DNA of 64,000 bases from Pseudomonas sp. Irchel 3H7 (GCF_900187605.1 NZ_FYEA01000005.1:1-64000); one strand, 5' to 3'. Counted from the first letter of the stretch, positions 28,856 through 41,436 are shown. Program-made: numbers and translations. The notes: generated by a model from the letters alone, not told the origin.

Positions 28856-31252
28856 TCAAACCTCACTCACCGGCACCCAAACATTCAGACTGGTGCCCTC
28901 CCCCGGCTCACTCTCCAGCACCAACCGCCCGCCCATGATCAGCACCCGCTCACGCATGCCGACCAGGCCAAACGAAGTCGGTCGACCGCTGGCGGGAACA
29001 AATCCTACGCCATCATCACTGACCGTCAGACATAACTCATCGCCTTCCAGCGCCAACGTCAGTTCCACAGTATGCGCCTGAGCATGGCGCATCACATTGG
29101 TCAGCGCCTCCTGCAAGATCCGGAACAAGCCAATTGCCTTGGCATCACTGAGTACCGGCAGATTATCCGGTACCTGCACCAGACACGGGATCTGCGTGCG
29201 CGCCTCGAAGCGCCGCGCCTGCCACTCGATCGCCGAGGCAATCCCGGCATCGAGAATCGGCGGTCGCAGCGCCGTGGCCACGTCGCGCACCAACTGGAAC
29301 AACTGAGCGATCAGGCGTTTCATGCTGTTCAACCGCTCGTTCAACCCCGGATCGAGTTGCGCGTAGGCTAACTCGCACATCGATGTTTCCAGCTTCAGCA
29401 CGGTCAACATCTGCCCCAGTTCATCGTGAACCTCGCGGGCAATGCGCGCCTTCTCTTCTTCACGCACGCTCTCAAGGTGCGCCGACAGTTCGCGCAGTTG
29501 CTCACGGGAGGCCGCCAACTCCAGCTCGATACGCTTGCTCTCGGTGATGTCCCAGACGATGCCGTCCCAGACATAGGCGCCATCCTCCAGTTGCCGGGTG
29601 ATCGCCTTGATCTCGGCCCAGCGCTGCTGGCCTTGACGCGTGAGGATCCGGCCCTGCCACGACCAGTCACTGTCGGTGTCCAGCGCCTGATCCTGAGTGC
29701 GGTGATAACTCGCCTTATCGTCGGGATGCACCAGGCTGCGCAGACCCATGTCGCGATGGGCTATGGTGGCCGGGGCGTAACCGACCAGGCTTTCGCTGCC
29801 CTCGCTGATGTAGGCAAAGTCGATCTGCCCGGTCACCGGCGCGCGCTCCAGACGAAACACCAATCCCGGCACGTTGGCGGCGATGCCTTGCAGACGCGCC
29901 TCGCTTTCCTGCAACGCGGCGAGGGCGCGACGGCGCTCGGTGACGTCGGTGAGGTACACCACCAGGTATTCACTGTCGCGAAAGCGCAGGAAACTCAGCG
30001 AGACATCCGCCGGCAAAATACTGCCGTCAGCCCGCACGCAACTGGTTTCGAAACTCAGCGGACCTTCTTCACTGGCCCGCGCGCGCTTCCACAGATTGAG
30101 CCAGCGGTCCATGTGCAGACCCGGTTCGAAGTCGATCAATGGCCGTTCGATCAGTCCGCCCGAGGGATAACCGAGCATAATTTCCGCCGCGCGATTGGCG
30201 TAGCGCACATGGCTGTCCCAGTTGACCCAAAGGATGCCGACGGTGCTTTGGTCGATGGAGAACTGCGTCAACCGCAGCGCTTCTTCGTTGGCCGCGCGCA
30301 AGGCGATGTCTTCCCGGGCGGCCAGCAATCGCTGTTCGAGGCTGTGCTGTTGGCGACGCTGCCAGAACACGATCGCGACACAACTGAGCAGCATCACTGC
30401 AAACAACAAGCTGAGGTTTTGCCAGAACCCCGGCGACTCCGAGAGTCGCGGATATTTCGGTTGCAGCCACTGGTTGTGTAACTGCTCCAGATCCTTGGCC
30501 GGGATGGCACGCAGCGCACTTTGAATGATGCCGGCCAACTCTGGCCAATCGCGGCGCGAGCCGACGCGCAGCAGTTGTGGCAGGCCGATATCGCCGACCA
30601 CCACCAGCCCGGCGAACTCAGGCTCTACCGACAAGCGCCCGAGTTGCGCCTCATCGACCACGGCGTAGGCGGCCTGCTGACTCAACAGCAACTGCAAGGC
30701 CTGACGCTCCAGTGGTACACCTTGCAGATTCAGATGGGGGTAGTTGCCGCGCAGGTAATCAGCCGTGCTGCTGGGCATGCGCACGGCGACGCGGATCTGG
30801 CTGTCGAGCTTCTCCAGATCGACCACACCACTGGCCTTCTGGTCGCTGACCACCAGTTGCGGCACGCGCATGTACGGATCAGAGAACTGCCACAGACGCA
30901 GGGCACTCGGGGTCTGGCTCAGGCCCGGAGCGATATCGATCTCGCCCTCGCGCATGGCGGCGTCCAATTGCGCGAGATCCTGAAAATTGCGCCAGCTCAG
31001 TTCGACATTGAGCACCTTGGCCAGCAACTTCATCAGCTCGACGTTGGCCCCCGACAGCCGTTGCAAGCGCCGGTCGTATTGCGCATACGGGGCTTGCAAC
31101 ACCAGGCCGACGCGCAATTCATTGTGTTGCGCCAGCCATTGCTGCTGGCTCGCCGACAACTGTGCGAGATGAGAAGGCGGCGCAGGCGCCGCCCAGCCCA
31201 TCAAGGGAAACCACAAACAGCCGATAACCCACAGGCAGCAAAATCGCTTCAT
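28856..31252 (-). CDS. agtS: Hybrid-sensing histidine kinase with periplasmic solute-binding and PAS domains (AgtS)
   Basis: Membrane sensor of 798 residues. In order: signal/anchor (about 1-22), a type-3 solute-binding domain in the periplasm (about 30-260), a transmembrane helix near 280-300, two PAS/PAC domains (about 330-450 and 455-590), a HisKA_3 dimerisation domain with the phosphorylated His in AREVHDELGQ, and a HATPase domain ending with MGGRLVLESEPGEGTSLNVWVP. Start 31252 (MKRFCCLW) gives a proper signal sequence. The fused amino-acid-binding-type domain suggests direct ligand sensing; pairing with AgtR follows from adjacency. Confidence 0.85.
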   Translation of the reverse strand: MKRFCCLWVIGCLWFPLMGWAAPAPPSHLAQLSASQQQWLAQHNELRVGLVLQAPYAQYDRRLQRLSGANVELMKLLAKVLNVELSWRNFQDLAQLDAAMREGEIDIAPGLSQTPSALRLWQFSDPYMRVPQLVVSDQKASGVVDLEKLDSQIRVAVRMPSSTADYLRGNYPHLNLQGVPLERQALQLLLSQQAAYAVVDEAQLGRLSVEPEFAGLVVVGDIGLPQLLRVGSRRDWPELAGIIQSALRAIPAKDLEQLHNQWLQPKYPRLSESPGFWQNLSLLFAVMLLSCVAIVFWQRRQQHSLEQRLLAAREDIALRAANEEALRLTQFSIDQSTVGILWVNWDSHVRYANRAAEIMLGYPSGGLIERPLIDFEPGLHMDRWLNLWKRARASEEGPLSFETSCVRADGSILPADVSLSFLRFRDSEYLVVYLTDVTERRRALAALQESEARLQGIAANVPGLVFRLERAPVTGQIDFAYISEGSESLVGYAPATIAHRDMGLRSLVHPDDKASYHRTQDQALDTDSDWSWQGRILTRQGQQRWAEIKAITRQLEDGAYVWDGIVWDITESKRIELELAASREQLRELSAHLESVREEEKARIAREVHDELGQMLTVLKLETSMCELAYAQLDPGLNERLNSMKRLIAQLFQLVRDVATALRPPILDAGIASAIEWQARRFEARTQIPCLVQVPDNLPVLSDAKAIGLFRILQEALTNVMRHAQAHTVELTLALEGDELCLTVSDDGVGFVPASGRPTSFGLVGMRERVLIMGGRLVLESEPGEGTSLNVWVPVSEV

Positions 31253-31325
31253 TGAAGTCTCATACACTGACAAATTCTGACCAACCCATTAGGCTGCCGG
31301 GATACTTTCTGGCCTGGAATAACCG

Positions 31326-32315
31326 ATGCCCTCTGTCTACCGCCTGGCAATGCCAGCATTGTGCCTGTCGCTGCTCCTGCCTTGTGCGTTTTCCGTCGAA
31401 GCCGCCGATCCGGCACCCGCCGCCACAGCGGAAAAACCGGCCGAAGAAAAACCGGCCGAACGCCAGCCACTGCTTGAGCGTAGTCAGGAAGAGGCCGCCG
31501 CACTGGAACGTAAAGTCCCGGCGCAAGAACAGCAACAGTTGCAGGCCGGTACCGACACCTTCCTCGCCCTGTGGAAACCGGCCAACACTGCCGAACCGAA
31601 AGGCGCAGTGATCATCGTCCCCGGCACCGGCGAAACCGCTGACTGGCCGCAGGCAATCGGCCCGTTGCGGCGCAAACTGCCGGATGCAAAATGGAGCAGC
31701 CTGAGTATTACGCTGCCCGACTTGCAAAGCGACGCCTTTGCACCGCGCGTGGTCGAGGCACCCGCTGTGCCGAAAGCCCCGGAGTCCGGCAGCAAGGACT
31801 CCACCACCGCGCAGCCGATCGAGCAAGCCGCTGGCGGTGAAGCAGAAGTGGCGGATCAGGTGGTCGCCGAAACCACTGAAGAGCAATCCAAAGCTGACGC
31901 CGAACGCATCTTCGCGCGCATCGACGCCGCGATTGCTTACGCCGAGCAGCAGAGCGCACGCAGCATTGTCGTGCTTGGGCACGGCACTGGCGCCTATTGG
32001 GCCGCGCGATACCTGAGCGAGAAACAAACGGCGCAGGTAGAAAAGTTCGTCATGGTCGATGCGCAGATGCCAGCCAAGGCCAAACCGCCACTGGCCGAAG
32101 TGACGCCGACGCTGAAGCTGCCGACCGCCGATATTTTCTATATGGACAAGCCGCTGGATCGCAACGCCGCGCTGGAGCGCATGCAGGCGAGCAAGCGCTT
32201 GAAGACCTCGGCGTTCAGCCAGGTCGCGCTCAAGGCTTTGCCGGATAACAAGGCTGAACAGGAACAGTTGTTCCGCCGGGTGCGTGGCTGGCTGAACCCG
32301 CAGAACACGGACTGA
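31326..32315 (+). CDS. DUF3530 family protein (exported alpha/beta-hydrolase-like)
   Basis: A 329-residue protein of unknown function with a signal peptide (about residues 1-26, ending EAA) and an Ala/Glu/Pro-rich segment after it. The body resembles an alpha/beta hydrolase: GAVIIVPGTGETADWP resembles an oxyanion-strand region and VVLGHGTGAYWAARYL the nucleophile elbow, but the elbow has G-H-G-T-G where Ser is usual, so hydrolase activity is doubtful. It stands alone, divergent from agtS, and is conserved in this position in Pseudomonas. Confidence 0.75.
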   Translation: MPSVYRLAMPALCLSLLLPCAFSVEAADPAPAATAEKPAEEKPAERQPLLERSQEEAAALERKVPAQEQQQLQAGTDTFLALWKPANTAEPKGAVIIVPGTGETADWPQAIGPLRRKLPDAKWSSLSITLPDLQSDAFAPRVVEAPAVPKAPESGSKDSTTAQPIEQAAGGEAEVADQVVAETTEEQSKADAERIFARIDAAIAYAEQQSARSIVVLGHGTGAYWAARYLSEKQTAQVEKFVMVDAQMPAKAKPPLAEVTPTLKLPTADIFYMDKPLDRNAALERMQASKRLKTSAFSQVALKALPDNKAEQEQLFRRVRGWLNPQNTD

Positions 32316-32335
32316 CAGAAAGACCGAGTCGCCCC

Positions 32336-32407
32336 CTTCGCGAGCAGGCTCGCTCCCACATGGATCTGCGTACACAGTCCATGGTGGGAGCGAGCCTGCT
32401 CGCGAAG
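32336..32407. repeat. REP inverted pair (CTTCGCGAGCAGGCTCGCTCCCACA family)
   Basis: Two inverted copies around a spacer of about 22 bp, between the convergent DUF3530 and djlA genes. Confidence 0.88.
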
Positions 32408-32437
32408 AGGCCAGCGCAGTCGCTACACACCTAACGG

Positions 32438-33205
32438 TTAGCGAAAATCCCGCCGCTCACGAATCAACGTGTAGGCGTTGTGCAGCTCACGGGTTTTTTC
32501 GGTGGCTTCACGCACCTGCACTGGCGTCGCACCCGACCCGGCAATCTTGTCCGGATGATGACGACTGAGCAGGCGCCGATAGGCGCGCTTGATCTGCGCC
32601 GGTTCACTGGACGCCGACACGCCCAATAAACGCATCGCCTCCTGATAACTCACAGCAGCGCTGACGATCGGTCGTTTGCCCGGCTCGTAATCATTGGCCA
32701 GTGCCTGCACCTGATGCGTCGTCCAGCCCAGCCACTTGCCCCATTGCGCCAGCAGTTCACGCTCACTGACACCCGCGCGACCATCGGCCCAGACCATCCG
32801 CCAACAGGCGCGCAACACACCTTCGGCGGCATGCGGCTGCGCACTCAGGCGCCGTAGATAACCGCGCAGATTGTCGCTGCCGGACTTGCCGCGATTGAAC
32901 GCGGCAATCGCCCGACGCGTAGCCGGCTCGCTCATTTCCAGCGCACGCATTTCGTTACGCGCCTGCTGGATATGCCCGTCAGTGACCCGACCGTCACTTT
33001 TGGCCAGACGCCCGAGCAGCACAAACAACAATTCGTCATTGCGCAACATCGGCCGACCGCCGAGTTTTTCGCGCAAATGCCCCCAGCTCTGCAAGTGCAG
33101 GCGCCGATCCAGCGCCTGTCCCAACAATGCCCCAAGCATGGCCCCCGGAATGCTGGCAATCGCAAAACCCGCTCCGGCTCCAATCAGAGTCCCTGGCCAC
33201 AACAT
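32438..33205 (-). CDS. djlA: DjlA-like membrane-anchored J-domain co-chaperone
   Basis: A 255-residue DnaK co-chaperone. A glycine-rich N-terminal transmembrane segment (about 5-30), a TerB/DjlA-type helical domain (about 55-180) and a C-terminal J domain with the HPD motif in RRLLSRHHPDK. It begins 1 bp past the murU stop, so amgK-murU-djlA form one operon. DjlA proteins in enterics affect envelope stress and capsule signalling; the link here to cell-wall recycling genes is only positional. Confidence 0.85.
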   Translation of the reverse strand: MLWPGTLIGAGAGFAIASIPGAMLGALLGQALDRRLHLQSWGHLREKLGGRPMLRNDELLFVLLGRLAKSDGRVTDGHIQQARNEMRALEMSEPATRRAIAAFNRGKSGSDNLRGYLRRLSAQPHAAEGVLRACWRMVWADGRAGVSERELLAQWGKWLGWTTHQVQALANDYEPGKRPIVSAAVSYQEAMRLLGVSASSEPAQIKRAYRRLLSRHHPDKIAGSGATPVQVREATEKTRELHNAYTLIRERRDFR

Positions 33206-33206
33206 G

Positions 33207-34894
<1,688 letters not shown>

Positions 34895-35024
34895 TGCAAG
34901 GGTCTCCGACGGCGCTAGCCGTCAAGCGGGTCATGCTTTATTATCCAGCATCTTTTTCAGACCATCGAGAGGCGTGCGGCCCACACCGCGGGCAGATGGC
35001 ACGCAGGAAGCCCGGACTAATAAG

Positions 35025-37844
35025 ATGGCATTGAAATCCCCCGCGTTTCGTAAAAAATTTCCGTTGTTGGTAACCGGCAGTCTGCTGGCTATGCAACCTC
35101 TGGCCAGTCAATTCGTTGTTGCCGCCGAGCAGTATGACTGCTCCGTCTCGGCTTCGGGTGGTTGGGCCTGTGCGCCCAAATCAACCGCTGCTGCGTTGCC
35201 GCCGCGCCCAGTGCATGACGGCAGTGCCGTCAGTGCCGCTGGCGAAGCGCCAACCGAGAACGGTTCGACCAGCGACACTGGCCCTAAAACCGTACTGGTT
35301 ACCGAAGCCAAGGGCCGCGGTCTGAAATCCCGTAGCGAAGACTTCAGTCACCTCGACTGGGTTCCGCGCGAGAAGCTCACCGCCGCCCAATTGGCCGAGA
35401 CCGGGCCTTACTGCTCTGGTGCCTATATCGAACCGATTCGTCCTGGCATGAATGACAAGACGAATAAAAGCGATGCACCGACCTTTATCGGCGCAAAAGC
35501 CTCGCGCTATAACACCGATGATCAAGTCGGTACGCTGGCCGGCGATGTCGTCCTGCGTCAGGGCAGCATGCAGGTCGAATCCGACGAGGCCAGCCTGTAT
35601 CAGGCCGAGAGCCGCGCCGAACTCAATGGCGATGTACGCATCCGCGACAACGGTGCGCTGATCGTCGGCGACCACGCCGACGTGCAGCTCGACACCGGTG
35701 AAGCGAAAGTCGACAACGCCGAATACGTGATGCACAAATCGCGTATCCGCGGTAATGCGCTGTACGCCAAACGTGCCGAGAACGCGATCATTCGCTTGAA
35801 GGACGGCACGTACACCACGTGCGAACCGAACAGCAATGCCTGGCAGCTCAAGGGCAACAACATCACCTTGAACCCGGCCACCGGTTTCGGTACCGCGACC
35901 AACGTGACGTTGCGCGTTAAAGACATTCCGATTCTGTACACGCCGTACATCTATTTCCCGATCGACGACCGTCGTCAGTCGGGCTTCCTGCCGCCGACCA
36001 TCGGCAGCGGCACCGATACCGGCTTCATGCTGGTTACACCGTACTACTTCAACCTGGCGCCGAACTACGACGCCACGTTGTACCCGCGCTACATGAGCAA
36101 GCGCGGCATGCTGGTGGAAGGCGAATTCCGTTACCTGACCAAGTCGAGTGAAGGTCAGTTCGGTGCCGCGTATCTGAACGATGACGATACCGAGCGCAGC
36201 AAGCAGACCGACTACGAAAAAACCCGCTACATGTACAACTGGCAGCACAAGGGCGGTCTCGACTCCCGTGTGTTCACTGAAGTCGACTACACCAAGATCA
36301 GCGATCCGTATTACTTCCAGGATCTGCAGACCGATCAGATTGGCGTGAAGTCCAGCGACTTCGTGAACCAGCAAGGTTCGATCAGCTATCGGGGTGACAG
36401 CTACACCGCTCGCTTGAATGCCCAGCAGTACCAATTGGCGACCGTTGCGAGCATCACACCGTATGGCCGTCTGCCGCAGATTACCTTCAATGGTCAGCTG
36501 CCATATCATCCGCAAGGCCTGGACTTCGATTACGAGACCGAGCTTGTTCGGTTTGATCGTGATCTGAAAACCGGCAACTTCCTCGACGAAAACGGCGGTC
36601 CGATCAATGCGGACGGAACCATCGGTACCCCGCGCCTTGATACCAACGTCGCAGGCCTGGCTCGCGCCAACGGCGATCGTTTGAACCTGAAACCGGGTGT
36701 CAGCCTGCCGATGAACTGGACCTATGGCTTCCTGAAGCCATCGCTCAAGTATCAGTACACCCAGTACGATCTGGATCTCGACGGACAAGGTAAAGACGAC
36801 CTGGTGACTAACCGCAACGGCGCTTCGGCGCTGGGTGAGAAGTACAGCAGCTCGCAAAACCGTGGCGTCCCGATCGCCAGTATCGACAGCGGCCTGTACT
36901 TCGACCGCAACACGTCGTTCTTCGGCAAGAACTATCGCCAGACCCTGGAACCGCGCCTGTTCTATCTCTATGTACCCGAGAAAGACCAGAACGATATCCC
37001 GGTGTTCGACACCAGCGAATACACCTTCAACTATGCGTCGCTGTTCCGTGATAACCGCTTCGCAGGCTCCGACCGTGTCGGCGACGAGAACAAACTGTCG
37101 CTGGGCGTGACCAGCCGCTGGATCGAAGACGACGGGTTCGAGCGTCAACGCATCAGTGTCGGCCAGGCCCTGTACTTCAAGGATCGTGAAGTTCAACTGC
37201 CAGGTATCGACGCGAAAACCCGCGACGACGCGCACTCCAATGTGTCTCCGTATGCGCTTGAATACGAATACCGCTGGAACCGCGACTGGCGCACCACTGC
37301 CGACTACAACTGGGATCCGGACAGCCGCAGCCCGCGTTCCGGCAGTGCGATGTTCCACTATCAGCCTGAAGACAACCCGAACAAGGTTATCAATGCCGGC
37401 TATCGCTATCGCAACGACCAGATCCGCTACGACCAGACAACGGGCAAGTGGCAGATGGGTGGCGACTACGGCACACCTGGCACAGCTGGCTATGTGAAGG
37501 ACTACTACAAGATCCAGCAGCATGACTTCTCGGTCATCTGGCCGATCGTTCCGCAGTGGAACGCGATCAGCCGCTGGCAGTACGACTACAACCGCAACCG
37601 TACCCTGGAAGCCTTCGGTGGTTTCGAGTACGACAACTGCTGCTGGAAGTTGCGCCTGATCAACCGTTACTGGGTTTCCTATGACGAGTTCAGCCAGGAT
37701 GCTCCGCAAAACGAAAAAGGCGACCATGGCGTCTTCCTCCAAATTGTTCTGAAGGGACTCGGCGGCCTCACCGGCGCCAAGGTAGAGAGCTTCCTCGACA
37801 AAGGCATTCAAGGTTATCGTGAACGTGAAGACCAAGCTTTCTGA
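35025..37844 (+). CDS. lptD: LPS-assembly protein LptD
   Basis: Outer-membrane beta-barrel that with LptE inserts lipopolysaccharide into the outer leaflet. The 939-residue protein has a signal peptide (about residues 1-33), a Pseudomonas-type extended N-terminal region, the OstA/LptA-like jellyroll (about 150-300, [19 protein letters not shown]) and a large C-terminal barrel. Conserved cysteines at the N-terminal region and near the end (DNCCWKL) are available for the interdomain disulfides. Start 35025 matches known Pseudomonas LptD ([12 protein letters not shown]). Its 3' end overlaps surA, whose product folds it. Confidence 0.96.
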   Translation: MALKSPAFRKKFPLLVTGSLLAMQPLASQFVVAAEQYDCSVSASGGWACAPKSTAAALPPRPVHDGSAVSAAGEAPTENGSTSDTGPKTVLVTEAKGRGLKSRSEDFSHLDWVPREKLTAAQLAETGPYCSGAYIEPIRPGMNDKTNKSDAPTFIGAKASRYNTDDQVGTLAGDVVLRQGSMQVESDEASLYQAESRAELNGDVRIRDNGALIVGDHADVQLDTGEAKVDNAEYVMHKSRIRGNALYAKRAENAIIRLKDGTYTTCEPNSNAWQLKGNNITLNPATGFGTATNVTLRVKDIPILYTPYIYFPIDDRRQSGFLPPTIGSGTDTGFMLVTPYYFNLAPNYDATLYPRYMSKRGMLVEGEFRYLTKSSEGQFGAAYLNDDDTERSKQTDYEKTRYMYNWQHKGGLDSRVFTEVDYTKISDPYYFQDLQTDQIGVKSSDFVNQQGSISYRGDSYTARLNAQQYQLATVASITPYGRLPQITFNGQLPYHPQGLDFDYETELVRFDRDLKTGNFLDENGGPINADGTIGTPRLDTNVAGLARANGDRLNLKPGVSLPMNWTYGFLKPSLKYQYTQYDLDLDGQGKDDLVTNRNGASALGEKYSSSQNRGVPIASIDSGLYFDRNTSFFGKNYRQTLEPRLFYLYVPEKDQNDIPVFDTSEYTFNYASLFRDNRFAGSDRVGDENKLSLGVTSRWIEDDGFERQRISVGQALYFKDREVQLPGIDAKTRDDAHSNVSPYALEYEYRWNRDWRTTADYNWDPDSRSPRSGSAMFHYQPEDNPNKVINAGYRYRNDQIRYDQTTGKWQMGGDYGTPGTAGYVKDYYKIQQHDFSVIWPIVPQWNAISRWQYDYNRNRTLEAFGGFEYDNCCWKLRLINRYWVSYDEFSQDAPQNEKGDHGVFLQIVLKGLGGLTGAKVESFLDKGIQGYREREDQAF

Positions 37845-39141
37845 TTGTCTGCGCCCGCTGATGCTGGGCGCGCTGTTCCTGGGTACTGCGGCTAACGCCG
37901 CAGTTCAATCCATCGACAAAGTGGTAGCGATCGTCGACAACGACGTGGTCATGCAGAGCCAACTGGACCAACGTGTCCACGAAGTTCAACAGACCATCGC
38001 CAAGCGTGGCGGTGGCCTGCCGCCTCCTGGCGTACTGGATCAACAGGTGCTCGAGCGCCTGATCGTCGAAAACCTGCAACTGCAGATCGGCGAACGCTCT
38101 GGCATCCGCATCACTGACGAAGAGCTGAACCAGGCGGTCGGCACCATTGCTCAGCGCAACAACATGACTGTTGAGCAGTTCCGCTCCGCCCTGGCTCGCG
38201 ACGGTCTGAACTATGACGACGCCCGTGAGCAGATCAAGCGCGAGATGGTCATCAGCCGTGTGCGTCAGCGTCGCGTGGCAGAACGCATTCAGGTTTCCGA
38301 ACAGGAAGTGAAAAACTTCCTCGCCTCCGACCTGGGCAAAATGCAACTGTCCGAAGAACTGCACCTGGCCAACATCCTGATCCCGACGCCGGAAAGCGCC
38401 AACTCTGAAGCCATTCAAAGTGCAGCCCGTCAGGCCATGGAGGTTTACCAGCAGCTCAAGCAAGGCGCTGACTTCGGCCAGATGGCCGTTGCCAAATCCG
38501 GCAGCGACAACGCGCTGGAAGGCGGCGACATGGGCTGGCGTAAAGCCGCGCAACTGCCACCGCCGTTCGACCGCGAGTTGAGCAGCATGGCCGTCGGCGA
38601 CATCACTCAACCTGCCCGCACACCGGGTGGCTTCATCATCCTCAAGCTGCTGGCAAAACGCGGTGGCGAAGCGCAGATGCGCGATGAAGTGCATGTACGT
38701 CACATTCTGGTCAAGCCGAGCCCGATTCGCGATGAAGCGAAGACCAAGGCGCTGGTTCAATCCTTGTACGAGCGCATTCTGGCCGGCGAAGATTTCGCCA
38801 CTCTGGCCAAAAGTTACTCCGAAGACCCAGGCTCGGCGCTTAACGGCGGCGACCTGAACTGGATCGACCCGAACGCACTGGTTCCGGAATTCCGCGAAGT
38901 GATGGCCAAGACCCCACAAGGTCAGCTGTCCAAGCCGTTCCAGACCCAATATGGCTGGCACGTTCTCGAAGTCCTTGGCCGTCGCGCCACCGACAGCACC
39001 GAACAGGCCCGTGAGCAGCAAGCCATGACCGTACTGCGTAACCGCAAATACGACGAAGAGCTGCAAACCTGGCTGCGTCAGATCCGTGACGAAGCGTACG
39101 TAGAGATCAAACTCCCTGGTGCAGACCAGGCAGCGCAGTGA
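37825..39141 (+). CDS. surA: Periplasmic peptidyl-prolyl isomerase/chaperone SurA
   Basis: Chaperones outer-membrane proteins such as LptD through the periplasm. The 438-residue protein has a signal peptide (to TAANA), the SurA N-terminal chaperone domain (about 22-170) and two parvulin domains (about 175-275 and 290-385). The GTG at 37825 matches the start of other Pseudomonas SurA (MKTKL); a GTG at 37819 is better spaced from AAGG and is possible. The gene begins inside lptD and its stop overlaps the pdxA start. Confidence 0.95.
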   Translation: MKTKLSDCLRPLMLGALFLGTAANAAVQSIDKVVAIVDNDVVMQSQLDQRVHEVQQTIAKRGGGLPPPGVLDQQVLERLIVENLQLQIGERSGIRITDEELNQAVGTIAQRNNMTVEQFRSALARDGLNYDDAREQIKREMVISRVRQRRVAERIQVSEQEVKNFLASDLGKMQLSEELHLANILIPTPESANSEAIQSAARQAMEVYQQLKQGADFGQMAVAKSGSDNALEGGDMGWRKAAQLPPPFDRELSSMAVGDITQPARTPGGFIILKLLAKRGGEAQMRDEVHVRHILVKPSPIRDEAKTKALVQSLYERILAGEDFATLAKSYSEDPGSALNGGDLNWIDPNALVPEFREVMAKTPQGQLSKPFQTQYGWHVLEVLGRRATDSTEQAREQQAMTVLRNRKYDEELQTWLRQIRDEAYVEIKLPGADQAAQ

Positions 39142-40127
39142 AACCCCAGCGTTTCGCGCTGACACCCGGCGAACCAGCCGGCATCGGTCCCGACCTGTGC
39201 CTGCTGCTCGCCTCGCAAGCCCAGCCACATCCCCTGATTGCCATCACCAGCCGCGACTTGCTCCTTGAGCGGGCCGCGCAGCTGGGGCTGGCTGTCACTT
39301 TGCTGGATGTTGCGCCTGATCACTGGCCGGACGCTCCGGCGCCCGCCAACAGCCTGTATGTCTGGGATACGCCGCTCAGCGCCCCCGTGGTTGCCGGGCA
39401 ACTGGACAAGGCCAACGCTGCGTTCGTCCTCGAAACCCTGACCCGCGCCGGCAACGGTTGCCTCAACGGCGACTTCGCCGGGATGATCACCGCCCCAGTG
39501 CACAAGGGCGTGATCAACGAGTCAGGCATCGCCTTTTCCGGGCACACGGAATTCCTCGCCGACCTGACTCATACCGCACAAGTGGTGATGATGCTCGCCA
39601 CGCGTGGTTTGCGCGTGGCACTGGTCACCACTCACCTGCCCCTGCGCGAGATTGCCGACGCGATCACACCAGAACGGCTGGAGCGCGTGACGCGGATTCT
39701 GTACAGCGACCTGCAACACAAATTCGGCATCGCCCAGCCACGCATCCTGGTCTGCGGGCTCAACCCGCACGCCGGTGAAGGCGGCCACCTGGGCCATGAA
39801 GAAATCGACATCATTGAACCGACATTAGAGCGCCTGCGCGGCGAGGGCATGGACCTTCGTGGCCCGCTGCCTGCCGACACTCTGTTTACCCCCAAATATC
39901 TGGAGCACTGCGACGCAGTGCTGGCGATGTACCATGACCAGGGCCTGCCTGTGCTCAAGTACAAAGGCTTCGGCGCTGCCGTCAACGTGACCCTGGGTCT
40001 GCCGATCATCCGCACGTCGGTCGACCACGGCACCGCCCTGGATCTGGCCGGCAGCGGCAAGATCGACACCGGCAGCCTGCAAGTCGCCCTGGAAACCGCC
40101 TACCAGATGGCCGAGACCCGTTTATGA
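39138..40127 (+). CDS. pdxA: 4-hydroxythreonine-4-phosphate dehydrogenase
   Basis: NAD-dependent step of pyridoxal phosphate synthesis. The 329-residue protein has [36 protein letters not shown] and [17 protein letters not shown], which hold the metal-binding histidines. It starts with GTG at 39138 overlapping the surA stop by 4 bp and ends overlapping rsmA by 4 bp. Confidence 0.96.
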   Translation: MKPQRFALTPGEPAGIGPDLCLLLASQAQPHPLIAITSRDLLLERAAQLGLAVTLLDVAPDHWPDAPAPANSLYVWDTPLSAPVVAGQLDKANAAFVLETLTRAGNGCLNGDFAGMITAPVHKGVINESGIAFSGHTEFLADLTHTAQVVMMLATRGLRVALVTTHLPLREIADAITPERLERVTRILYSDLQHKFGIAQPRILVCGLNPHAGEGGHLGHEEIDIIEPTLERLRGEGMDLRGPLPADTLFTPKYLEHCDAVLAMYHDQGLPVLKYKGFGAAVNVTLGLPIIRTSVDHGTALDLAGSGKIDTGSLQVALETAYQMAETRL

Positions 40128-40942
40128 CCGAGCAATACCAACACAAGGCGCGCAAACGCTTTGGCCAGAACTTTCTGCACGATGCCGGCGTTATTGACCG
40201 CATCCTGCGCTCCATCAGCGCCAAGTCTGAAGATCGCCTGCTGGAAATCGGCCCGGGCCAGGGCGCATTGACCGCCGGCCTGCTCAGTTCCGGCGCGCAA
40301 CTCGACGTGGTGGAACTGGACAAGGACCTGATCCCGATCCTCAACCAGCAGTTTGCCGGCAAGAGCAATTTCAACCTGCATCAGGGCGATGCGCTGAAGT
40401 TCGACTTCAACACGCTCAAAGCGGCGCCGAACAGCCTGCGAGTGGTCGGCAACCTGCCGTACAACATTTCCACGCCGCTGATTTTTCACCTGCTGAACAA
40501 CGCCGGCATCATTCGCGACATGCACTTCATGCTGCAGAAAGAAGTGGTCGAGCGTCTGGCCGCGGGCCCGGGTGGCGGTGACTGGGGTCGCCTGTCGATC
40601 ATGGTTCAGTACCACTGCCGTGTAGAGCACCTGTTCAACGTTGGCCCGGGCGCGTTCAACCCACCGCCGAAAGTCGACTCGGCGATCGTCCGTCTGGTGC
40701 CTCACGCCGTACTGCCGCACCCGGCCAAGGATCACAAGCTGCTGGAGCGCGTGGTGCGCGAAGCGTTCAACCAACGCCGCAAAACCTTGCGCAACACCCT
40801 CAAGCAATTGCTCAGCAACGCTGAAATCGAAGCCGCCGGCGTCGATGGCAGCCTGCGTCCGGAGCAACTGGATCTGGCCGCGTTCGTACGCCTCGCCGAC
40901 CAGCTCGCCATTCAGGTTCCGGCCTCCCCCGCCGCTGACTGA
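40124..40942 (+). CDS. rsmA: 16S rRNA (adenine1518-N6/adenine1519-N6)-dimethyltransferase
   Basis: KsgA: dimethylates two adjacent adenines near the 3' end of 16S rRNA. The 272-residue protein has the SAM-binding [11 protein letters not shown], the acidic VVELDKDL, and the adenine-methylase motif NLPYNIS. It overlaps pdxA by 4 bp and is followed by a hairpin before apaG. Confidence 0.96.
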   Translation: MTEQYQHKARKRFGQNFLHDAGVIDRILRSISAKSEDRLLEIGPGQGALTAGLLSSGAQLDVVELDKDLIPILNQQFAGKSNFNLHQGDALKFDFNTLKAAPNSLRVVGNLPYNISTPLIFHLLNNAGIIRDMHFMLQKEVVERLAAGPGGGDWGRLSIMVQYHCRVEHLFNVGPGAFNPPPKVDSAIVRLVPHAVLPHPAKDHKLLERVVREAFNQRRKTLRNTLKQLLSNAEIEAAGVDGSLRPEQLDLAAFVRLADQLAIQVPASPAAD

Positions 40943-40956
40943 TAAACGATGAACGC

Positions 40957-40993
40957 TATCGGGCAGGACGCCACTCTGGTTTACTGCCCGATA
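40957..40993 (+). other. Hairpin between rsmA and apaG
   Basis: TATCGGGCAG and CTGCCCGATA are perfect 10-bp inverted copies around a 17-base loop, 14 bp past the rsmA stop. No T-run follows, so it is not a standard terminator; it may be an mRNA processing or stability element. Confidence 0.5.
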
Positions 40994-41055
40994 CTTGCCT
41001 AGACTGACTCCCCATCAGCTACGCCCCGCGTTCCGCTTCGTTTAAGGCCTCTTGC

Positions 41056-41436
41056 ATGTCCGATTCCCGTTACCAGGTCGATGTCAGCGTCGTTACCCGC
41101 TATCTGGCAGACCAATCGCAACCCGAGCACGACCGCTTCGCCTTCGCCTACACCATCACCGTGCAGAACAATGGCGAGCAACCCGCACGCCTGATGTCGC
41201 GGCATTGGGTAATCACCGACGGTGACGGCCATGTCGAAGAAGTGCGCGGTGCAGGCGTGGTCGGTCAGCAACCGTTGATTGATGCCGGCCAGAGCCACAC
41301 TTACAGCAGCGGCACAGTGATGACCACCAAGGTCGGCACCATGCAGGGCACCTACGAAATGGTTGCCGACGATGGCAAACATTTCGACGCCATCATCAAA
41401 CCTTTCCGTCTGGCGGTGCCCGGAGCCTTGCACTGA
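41056..41436 (+). CDS. apaG: Co2+/Mg2+ efflux protein-family ApaG
   Basis: A 126-residue single-domain ApaG protein with the fibronectin-III-like fold ([23 protein letters not shown]). The biochemical role is unsettled; in Salmonella apaG (corD) mutants alter cobalt resistance and magnesium transport. Its stop overlaps the apaH start by 1 bp. Confidence 0.93.
   Translation: MSDSRYQVDVSVVTRYLADQSQPEHDRFAFAYTITVQNNGEQPARLMSRHWVITDGDGHVEEVRGAGVVGQQPLIDAGQSHTYSSGTVMTTKVGTMQGTYEMVADDGKHFDAIIKPFRLAVPGALH

Noticed and set aside
35181..37835. Open frame of 884 codons antisense to lptD
   Set aside because: It mirrors lptD codon for codon, has no ribosome-binding site or recognisable domain, and reads as a valine/alanine-rich shadow typical of GC-rich coding DNA. 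lptD is certain on the other strand.
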